A DNA stretch of 64,000 nt from Oscillospiraceae bacterium (GTDB taxonomy: Bacteria > Bacillota > Clostridia > Oscillospirales > Oscillospiraceae), in contig JAFTFT010000023.1 in NCBI GenBank assembly GCA_017458335.1, positions 1 to 64,000 of the forward strand, read 5' to 3'. The notes beneath the pieces were generated by a model. That model ran no database searches and was not told the DNA's origin. It was given only the letters and a program-made list of their open reading frames with translations. Every line of letters starts with the position of its first letter. Within the stretch, counting starts at the first letter, position 1. Of the stretch, positions 58,668 through 64,000 are shown piece after piece. Made by a program: the position numbers and the translations under genes.

Positions 58668-59381
58668 TCACTCATACCGCAGTGTCATCCGGAATACCGG
58701 CTTGCTGCTCTCGCCGGAGAGGAAGACCTCTCCGTCATCTCCGTTCCAGCGCAGGGTAAGTTCTTCTCCGAAGCGCGCCTCGTTGACATACTCCGTCCTG
58801 ATCTCCTTCAGGAGCTTTCCCCCGGCCGCCGCACCGACGCAGTCCTCCGCCAGATCGAAGTACCGGGTGTTGTTCATATGCCCGTTCAGATCGACAAAAC
58901 TGTAGGGAACCTCAAAGCGCTTTTCCCGATCACAGGCCAGCTTCCGGATCGGTCCGGGCAGGTCGATCTCCTTCCCGGTTTCCGTTCCTGCGATCTCGAT
59001 GCCGTAGCGCTCCGGGAACACCGCCTTCCGGGATTTTTCATCCACCAGGCCCCAGTGGGCGCTTGCCTTCACAAGCGCTTCTCCCGCCTCCGTCTCCAGG
59101 CTGTAGAAGCGCGGGAACAGCAGGTGCATCGTCTTTCCCGGCCAGCTCCGAAGGACAATCTTCTCATCATATTCCGGCATGCGGACAATCTCCGCCCGCT
59201 GCATCAGCAGCACCCAGAGGATCCCCCTGTCCAGCGTCCTGTCGCGCCCCATGCCGAGCTGTTCGGTGTGCCGGATGGAAGCTTCCTGCAGGAGCTTGAA
59301 CAGCTCCGACGTACGCAGACGGCGGAACATGTCCACATCCCTGCTGCGCAGGGTCAGGCGCTCGGTGTAGATTTCGCTCAT
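58668..59381 (-). CDS. acyl-ACP thioesterase (double hot-dog fold)
   Basis: A 237-residue protein with a fatty acyl-ACP thioesterase pattern: an N-terminal hot-dog (YTERLTLRSRDVDMFRRL) and a second one with FVDLNGHMNNTRYFDLA, the Asn/His active-site region. It frees fatty acids from acyl carrier protein. Its ATG at 59381 overlaps the ACP stop (ATGA). The linked ACP and ligase fit a dedicated acyl cycle. Confidence 0.88.
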   Translation of the reverse strand: MSEIYTERLTLRSRDVDMFRRLRTSELFKLLQEASIRHTEQLGMGRDRTLDRGILWVLLMQRAEIVRMPEYDEKIVLRSWPGKTMHLLFPRFYSLETEAGEALVKASAHWGLVDEKSRKAVFPERYGIEIAGTETGKEIDLPGPIRKLACDREKRFEVPYSFVDLNGHMNNTRYFDLAEDCVGAAAGGKLLKEIRTEYVNEARFGEELTLRWNGDDGEVFLSGESSKPVFRMTLRYE

Positions 59382-59632
59382 GCCTTGTTCGGCAGACGCT
59401 TGTAGATGGCATCCACCACATCGCCCAGCGTCTGCAGCTTTTTCCACTGCCGTTCCGGGATCTTCACGTCAAACAGCGCTTCCAGCTTGCAGATCACCAG
59501 CACAAATCCCATCGAGTCGATGGCGGTTTCCGTGTTGATGACGCTGTCCTCCTGAAGGCCTGCCTCCTCCATATCCGGAAAGCAGTCGAAAATGATTCTT
59601 TTGGTTTTCTCAAGTACGTCCTGTCTTGTCAT
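59378..59632 (-). CDS. acyl carrier protein
   Basis: An 84-residue acidic helical protein with the phosphopantetheine motif DSM (S40 in AIDSMGFVL) and a LEALFDVKIPE helix II/III pattern. It carries acyl chains as thioesters. It overlaps the ligase gene before it and the thioesterase after it by four bases. A separate, dedicated carrier is implied. Confidence 0.9.
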   Translation of the reverse strand: MTRQDVLEKTKRIIFDCFPDMEEAGLQEDSVINTETAIDSMGFVLVICKLEALFDVKIPERQWKKLQTLGDVVDAIYKRLPNKA

Positions 59633-60984
59633 GTCCTTGTTCCCACTTTCTGCTGGAGCTCCCAGCGCTTGATTTTGCCGCTGGCCGTTCTGGGCAGCGG
59701 ATCCTCAGTAATTAGAATGTCGGTAAGCTGCTGACCGCGCGGCAGTTGTTCCATCATCGGCCGCAGCTTCTGCCACAGCGTATTTCTGTCGCTGCTTTCT
59801 GTTTTTCCATTCTCCAGGACGAGAACCGGCCGGTCGTCACGAAGGACGACCGCAAGCTCTGTCGTCCCCAGGATTCTCATGAGTCCCGCTTCGTACTCCG
59901 GCAGGAAAATCTTTGTTCCGTCGCCCATGACGAGAATGTCCTTTTTCCGTCCCGTGATGTGCAGGCGGCCGTCCGCGTCAAAGTATCCCAGATCTCCCGT
60001 GGAGAGGATGCCGTGGCGCAGCACCTCTTCGGTATACTGCGGCCATTTGTAATAGCCCTGCATCATGCAGGTGGGTGCCGCGATCAGGATCTCCCCGTCG
60101 TCGGCGATGGTGATCGTGTCGTCGGGGCAGACCTCCATAGCATAGGGGTCGCCGCCCACCGAGATCGCGACGCCCGAACTGGTCTCCGTCAGGCCGTAGC
60201 CGAAGCTCAGCCGGATTCCCCTCGCCTGGACTGCCTGCAGCAGCTGCGGCGGGCAGTCTCCCGCCCCCACCAGGATCAGGCGCAGCTCCTCGTTGAGGCA
60301 GTTCTGCTGCAGGAGAAAGCCCAGCAGCCGCGGCACCAGCGAGACCGCCGTCGGCCGGTAGAACTTCAGATCGTCGAGATAGTGCCTGGCCCCGCGGCCC
60401 AGCGCCACGGTCGCTCCGCAGCTCAGTCCCCACAGCAGCCCGCAGACAAATCCGAACACATGCCCCAGCGGCAGCATGCACATCAGGCAGTCCTCCGGCT
60501 GCAGCGGGAGCTTTTCCGAGCCGTTGAACGCGCTCTGGCAGAGGCTGGTATCCGTCAGGACCACCGCCTTGGCCCGTTCTGTTGTTCCGGAGGTGAAAAA
60601 CAGGATCTTTCTGGCGCCGTCGGTGACGCCCTGGGTCAGATTCCCTTTCAGTTCCTCGCAGAGCTCCGGATCCCCCCACAGCAGATCGATATCGGTATAG
60701 GCGATCAGCCCGCGCAGCACCGCCTCCGGCGCCCCTTCATCCAGCAGCACCAGCTGGAGCCCCGCCATATTTGCCGCGAACAGTTCCACCACGCACTTGG
60801 GGCTGCCGTCCGAGAGCAGTCCCAGGCAGGTTTTCCCCGAGTTCTGAAGCTGTTTTGTCCGTTCCAGCACCCGGCGCTGAAGCTCCGCATAGCTGTAGCT
60901 CTCCCGCTCTCCGCGGAGCGCGATCCGGTCCGGGCTCTGTGTCGCCCAGTAGCCGAGCAAATCCGCAAAGCCGTAGAAGCGCAT
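59629..60984 (-). CDS. AMP-forming acyl ligase (ANL superfamily), probably acyl-ACP synthetase-like
   Basis: A 451-residue ligase. The P-loop reads TSGTTERAK (131-139), unusual after TSGTT, adenylate region STGDLGYFDADGRLHITGR, and C-terminal lysine in TASGKIKRWEL. It starts the operon ligase-ACP-thioesterase, so it should load an acid onto the ACP. It is shorter than many acyl-CoA synthetases. AAAGGAGG precedes the ATG. Which acid it takes is unknown. Confidence 0.85.
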   Translation of the reverse strand: MRFYGFADLLGYWATQSPDRIALRGERESYSYAELQRRVLERTKQLQNSGKTCLGLLSDGSPKCVVELFAANMAGLQLVLLDEGAPEAVLRGLIAYTDIDLLWGDPELCEELKGNLTQGVTDGARKILFFTSGTTERAKAVVLTDTSLCQSAFNGSEKLPLQPEDCLMCMLPLGHVFGFVCGLLWGLSCGATVALGRGARHYLDDLKFYRPTAVSLVPRLLGFLLQQNCLNEELRLILVGAGDCPPQLLQAVQARGIRLSFGYGLTETSSGVAISVGGDPYAMEVCPDDTITIADDGEILIAAPTCMMQGYYKWPQYTEEVLRHGILSTGDLGYFDADGRLHITGRKKDILVMGDGTKIFLPEYEAGLMRILGTTELAVVLRDDRPVLVLENGKTESSDRNTLWQKLRPMMEQLPRGQQLTDILITEDPLPRTASGKIKRWELQQKVGTRT

Positions 60985-61029
60985 GGAAAAAGCCTCCTTT
61001 CAGCTTTCTTCTGTCTTTTTCTGATTTTT

Positions 61030-61038
61030 ATCATACCA
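61030..61038 (-). promoter_or_regulatory. extended -10 promoter of the acyl-cycle operon
   Basis: Minus strand TGGTATGAT (61038-61030) is an extended -10; the -35 (about 17 bp upstream) is a weak T-run. It lies 46 bases before the ligase start. Confidence 0.45.
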
Positions 61039-61108
61039 TAAGAAGCCAAAATAAAAAAGAGATTTTGCAAATTTTACAAGAATTTTGACACAAGTTAAAA
61101 AGTATATA

Positions 61109-61137
61109 GTGAAATTGCCCTGAATCTGTTGTATAAT
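61109..61137 (+). promoter_or_regulatory. promoter of the isomerase operon
   Basis: GTGAAA at 61109-61114, 17-bp spacer, TATAAT at 61132-61137, about 62 bases before the isomerase start. A further TTGACA at 61085-61090 has no good -10. Confidence 0.55.
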
Positions 61138-61198
61138 TAACACATCTGAGCAAAAACGCGCATTTGACCAAATTATCAAATTCATACGGAGGAAAACT

Positions 61199-62587
61199 AT
61201 GGACAAAAACATTCGCATCGCCATCATCGGCGGCGGCCCTGCCGGCCTGAGCGCGGGTATGTACCTGGAAAAGAAGGGTTATGAGAACTACACCATCTAT
61301 GAGCGTCTCGACCGCGTCGGCGGCAAGTGCTGGTCTCCGCATTACAACGGACGCCGCTATGAGATGGGCGCCATCATGGGTGTTCCGTCCTACTATGCAG
61401 TGCATGATGTGGAAGAGTTCTGCGGCATCACCCATGACGGCCCGCAGCTCAACCGCAACTACAAGGACGGCTCCGGCAAGGTGATCGAGCCTTTCGCCCG
61501 CACCGTCGGAAACATCATCAAGAACCCCTGGCTTCTCAAGATGAAGAAGCAGCTCAAGACCTTCGGCGAATTGCTGGAGACCAAGTACAAGGGCTATGAT
61601 CTCAACGGCCACCGCGGCGTCGCCGAGGGCCGCTACGACGGTTATGCCGTGACGCCCGGCCGTGAAAAGGTCGAGGGCGTCAACCCGAATCTGAAAGACC
61701 TGGCCCTGCCCTTCAAGGAATTCTGTGAAAAGAACGGTGTTCCCCTGGTGCAGAAGATCTGGATCGGACCCTTCACTTCCTTTGGCTACGGCTACTTTGA
61801 CGAGATCCCCGCCGCTTACGTTCTGAAGTATCTGGACTATCAGACCTGCATGAACTTCGTCAAGGTCAACCTCTGGACCTGGAAGAACGGCACCCAGTAC
61901 ATCTGGGAGCAGCTGAACGACCATCTGAAGCACCCCGCCGTGCTGAACAGCATCATCGACAAGGTCGAGCGCAAAGACGGCAAGGTCTTCATCACCGTAA
62001 ACGGCAAGGTTGAGGAGTTCGACAAGGTCATCGTTACCGCCCCGCTCTATATCCCGAACAAGCGCGCCGACGGTCAGAAGGGCATGGTCGAGTACTTCGA
62101 CGCCCGTGAAGACGAGAAGTCCCTCTTCTCCAAGATCGACTATGAGCGCTATGACGTGCAGGCCTTCCTGACCAAGCCCGAAGATCACCCCGAGATCTCC
62201 TACTATGTCTTTGACAACATGGTTCCCGAGAAGCTCGGCCACCTGATGGTCTATTATCGCCGCTGGAGAGACCAGATCGACCAGGTCATCACCACCTACG
62301 CACTGCGCAAGCATAAGAACTCCGCGGAGATCCCCTATGACACTTGCCGCCAGATGGTACAGGACGACCTCAAGATCATGGGCAACCCCGCCAAGGAAAT
62401 CATCAACGAGTGGTCCGTGTACTACTTCCCCCATGTCTTTACCAAGGACTATGCCGACGGCTGGTATGACAAGGTTGAGGCCATGCAGGGCAAGTACGAC
62501 ACCTTCTATGCCGGCGAGGTCATGAGCTTCGGCGACATGGACGAGACGGCCGAGTATTCCCGTGAGCTGGTGGATCGCTTCTTCTGA
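61199..62587 (+). CDS. FAD-dependent polyunsaturated fatty acid (linoleate) double-bond isomerase homologue
   Basis: A 462-residue flavoprotein. The FAD motif IIGGGPAGLSAGMYLE (9-24) and E35 bind the dinucleotide. GGKCWSPHYNGRRYEMGAIM (41-60), PFTSFGYGYFD, DLWTW-like NLWTWKNGTQ and FYAGEVMSFG match, from memory, the Cutibacterium acnes isomerase PAI over their lengths. That enzyme turns linoleic acid into a trans-10,cis-12 conjugated form. AGGAGG precedes the ATG. It is followed by another FAD enzyme and is divergent from a ligase/ACP/thioesterase operon, fitting fatty-acid chemistry. Substrate range is inferred from homology. Confidence 0.85.
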   Translation: MDKNIRIAIIGGGPAGLSAGMYLEKKGYENYTIYERLDRVGGKCWSPHYNGRRYEMGAIMGVPSYYAVHDVEEFCGITHDGPQLNRNYKDGSGKVIEPFARTVGNIIKNPWLLKMKKQLKTFGELLETKYKGYDLNGHRGVAEGRYDGYAVTPGREKVEGVNPNLKDLALPFKEFCEKNGVPLVQKIWIGPFTSFGYGYFDEIPAAYVLKYLDYQTCMNFVKVNLWTWKNGTQYIWEQLNDHLKHPAVLNSIIDKVERKDGKVFITVNGKVEEFDKVIVTAPLYIPNKRADGQKGMVEYFDAREDEKSLFSKIDYERYDVQAFLTKPEDHPEISYYVFDNMVPEKLGHLMVYYRRWRDQIDQVITTYALRKHKNSAEIPYDTCRQMVQDDLKIMGNPAKEIINEWSVYYFPHVFTKDYADGWYDKVEAMQGKYDTFYAGEVMSFGDMDETAEYSRELVDRFF

Positions 62588-62597
62588 TCCAACAATG

Positions 62598-62623
62598 CAG
62601 GGGCGGTCAGCTGACCGCCCCTG
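62598..62623 (+). other. perfect 26-bp palindrome between the two FAD-enzyme genes
   Basis: A self-complementary stretch with 13-bp arms (62598-62610 and 62611-62623) and a short T-run after it. It would form a strong hairpin in RNA, reducing read-through to the second gene or stabilising the first message. Confidence 0.7.
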
Positions 62624-62659
62624 TTTGATGAAGTACCTGTAAGACGAAAGGAACCGTAT

Positions 62660-64000
62660 ATGAAATTCTATAAAGACCATTACGACGTCGTGATCATCGG
62701 CGGCGCACTGGCCGGCATGTCCGCCTGTCTTCAGCTGCAGGCCTGGGGCATCAAGGACATCCTGATCCTTGAAAAGCACAACATGCCCGGCGGCCTCGCC
62801 ACCGATTTTGTCCGCAACGGCTTTGAGATCGAAGCCACCCTGCATGAGATGATGTCCATCGGCCGCCCGGGCAAGCGCCTGAAGGTCGGCCAGTTCTTTG
62901 AAGACATGGGGGTGGATGTGGACTGGCTCCCGGTCAACGAGTGCTATCGCGTCGCCCTGCCGAATTCGGGCATTGACAAGATTCTTCACCACGATTATGA
63001 CGACAGTTACACCACCGTCGCCAGAGAGATCGACGAGGTCTGCCCCGGCACCTATGACAAGGTTCATGAGCTCATGCTCCTCTGCCGCCGGGTCTATGAC
63101 AGCATGAACATCCTCTCCGTCACCCCGATGAGCAAGGTCCAGATGCTTCTCAAGCACCCCGACTTTGTCAAGACCGTGGGCTACACCGCCACGGAAGTCA
63201 TCAACACCTTCGATCTGCCGAAAAAGGCCGTCGAGATGCTGACCCCGTACTGGATCTACGTCGGCAACCGCATGGACGATCTGCCCTTTACCATCTATGC
63301 CTTCCTCATGGCCGACTACTTCACCGGCAGCTATGTCTGCCGCGGCTTCAGCCATGAGATGAGCATGAAGCTCCAGGCCAAGTGCGAGGAGCAGGGCGCG
63401 CAGTATGAGTTCAACCAGGAAGTCGAGAAGATTCTGGTCCGTGACGGCAAGGTCTACGGCGTCCGCACCGCCCGCGGCGACGAGATCCACTGCGACTATG
63501 TCATCTCCGGCCCCTATCCCAACCGGGTCTACTCCCAGATGATCGAGCCGCTCACCGAGGTTCCGGCCGGCGCCATCCGGATGATCAACAACCGCAAGCT
63601 CTCCGTGACCCCGGTCTCCGTCATCATGGTGATCGAGGGCACCCCGGAGGAGAACGGCATCATCAACTACTCCACCTTCTCCGGCACCACCATGGACACC
63701 AACAAGATCTGGGAGAACTATTCCAACATCACCGAGCCCTACAACTACATCACTACCATCTGCCTCAACTACGCCAATCCCACACTTCCCGAGGGCTATA
63801 CCCAGCTCTCCATCACCGCGCTGGTCCCCTCCAAGCCCTTTGAAAACATCAAGGAAGAGGACTACTTCGACCTCAAGCGCCGTCTGGCCAGCGAGATGAT
63901 CGACGAGTGCATCAAGATCACCAAGGTCGATTTCCGGAAGCGCATCACCGAGATCGAGGTCACCACACCGATGACCGTCGCCCATTATGTGGGCGCCTGG
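62660..64000 (+). CDS. phytoene-desaturase/CrtI-like FAD oxidoreductase (cut by window end)
   Basis: The first 447 residues of an FAD enzyme, running off the window. The dinucleotide motif is VIIGGALAGMSA (11-22), then EKHNMPGGLATDF (39-51). Overall order resembles CrtI/carotenoid isomerase/RetSat-type oxidoreductases, which saturate or move double bonds in long unsaturated chains. AAAGGAA precedes the ATG at 62660. It follows the isomerase and may act next on its product. The C-terminus is not available. Confidence 0.8.
   Translation, partial: MKFYKDHYDVVIIGGALAGMSACLQLQAWGIKDILILEKHNMPGGLATDFVRNGFEIEATLHEMMSIGRPGKRLKVGQFFEDMGVDVDWLPVNECYRVALPNSGIDKILHHDYDDSYTTVAREIDEVCPGTYDKVHELMLLCRRVYDSMNILSVTPMSKVQMLLKHPDFVKTVGYTATEVINTFDLPKKAVEMLTPYWIYVGNRMDDLPFTIYAFLMADYFTGSYVCRGFSHEMSMKLQAKCEEQGAQYEFNQEVEKILVRDGKVYGVRTARGDEIHCDYVISGPYPNRVYSQMIEPLTEVPAGAIRMINNRKLSVTPVSVIMVIEGTPEENGIINYSTFSGTTMDTNKIWENYSNITEPYNYITTICLNYANPTLPEGYTQLSITALVPSKPFENIKEEDYFDLKRRLASEMIDECIKITKVDFRKRITEIEVTTPMTVAHYVGAW

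Noticed and set aside
61031..63985. A 984-codon open frame on the minus strand opposite the two FAD-enzyme genes
   Set aside because: It is antisense to two well-supported flavoproteins with clear motifs. Its translation is a low-complexity Asp/Val/Gly/His-rich string of the sort made by GC-rich third positions.
1..64000. tRNA, rRNA, insertion sequence or prophage
   Set aside because: No cloverleaf, rRNA stretch, transposase, integrase or phage structural gene could be supported anywhere in the window.

Overview
The window looks like chromosomal DNA of an anaerobic, low-oxygen-niche Firmicute of the class Clostridia, probably gut or rumen associated. This is inferred from AGGAGG-type ribosome binding sites, strong sigma-A type promoters (several TTGACA/TATAAT pairs with 16-18 bp spacers), BspA-like leucine-rich-repeat and DUF6273 proteins, many small zinc-ribbon membrane proteins, a PucR-type regulator, DUF362 proteins and a close relative of the Cutibacterium polyunsaturated fatty acid isomerase. 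No rRNA, tRNA, CRISPR array or intact insertion sequence was seen. The first 11.6 kb is visibly more AT-rich than the rest, which is GC-rich at third codon positions, so that block was probably acquired.

Layout. 0-11.0 kb (minus strand): a co-oriented block of six Cys4 zinc-ribbon membrane or soluble proteins around a Ser/Thr kinase, a PP2C phosphatase, a vWA (TerY-like) protein, a secreted M23 peptidase with SH3, repeat and ricin-lectin domains, an LRR/DUF6273 surface protein and a secreted protein with acidic DxDxDG-like loops. A divergent XRE repressor lies at 11.3 kb. 11.9-16.2 kb: acyl-CoA synthetase, orphan MoaE-like protein, HdeD-like membrane protein, DUF6765 protein and another membrane protein. 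16.4-19.9 kb: EamA exporter, a cytosolic ParB-like/BMP fusion and a metallophosphoesterase, in overlapping translation. 20.3-26.4 kb: RelBE-type toxin-antitoxin and a complete type I restriction-modification operon (hsdR-hsdM-hsdS). 26.5-29.5 kb: gene debris (an acidic tail and a ferredoxin-like tail), a flavin reductase, a GNAT-cytidine deaminase fusion and a ZIP metal transporter with an operator-like palindrome at its promoter.

29.6-48.1 kb holds three paralogous Tat-signal-bearing Old Yellow Enzyme-type flavoproteins (29660-31879, 43256-45754, 45869-48115). Between them lie a small lipoprotein, a DUF234-type ATPase, a hybrid histidine kinase and a MacB-type ABC exporter with two adaptors, one broken by a single in-frame stop. 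A PucR-type regulator is divergent from the second flavoprotein. All three flavoproteins lack the usual OYE substrate-binding histidine pair and the glycine motif of the NAD(P)H-binding Rossmann fold. One carries an FMN-bind domain with a flavinylation motif. They look like exported respiratory reductases fed by something other than NAD(P)H.

48.2-52.6 kb: a sugar-type ABC importer without its ATPase, then surE. 52.7-58.5 kb: an eight-gene minus-strand operon of redox proteins (flavin reductase, DUF362 lipoprotein, TetR, ABM monooxygenase, carboxymuconolactone decarboxylase, DUF362, flavodoxin lipoprotein, DUF4405 cytochrome-like membrane protein). It reads from a promoter embedded in a 17-bp-arm inverted repeat, a probable TetR operator. 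58.7-64.0 kb: an ANL ligase, acyl carrier protein and acyl-ACP thioesterase operon, divergent from a linoleate-isomerase homologue and a truncated CrtI-like FAD oxidoreductase. Together these suggest a fatty-acid isomerisation or saturation pathway. The exported flavoproteins, the redox operon and the fatty-acid locus could form one system for disposing of electrons onto unsaturated acids. That link is inference.
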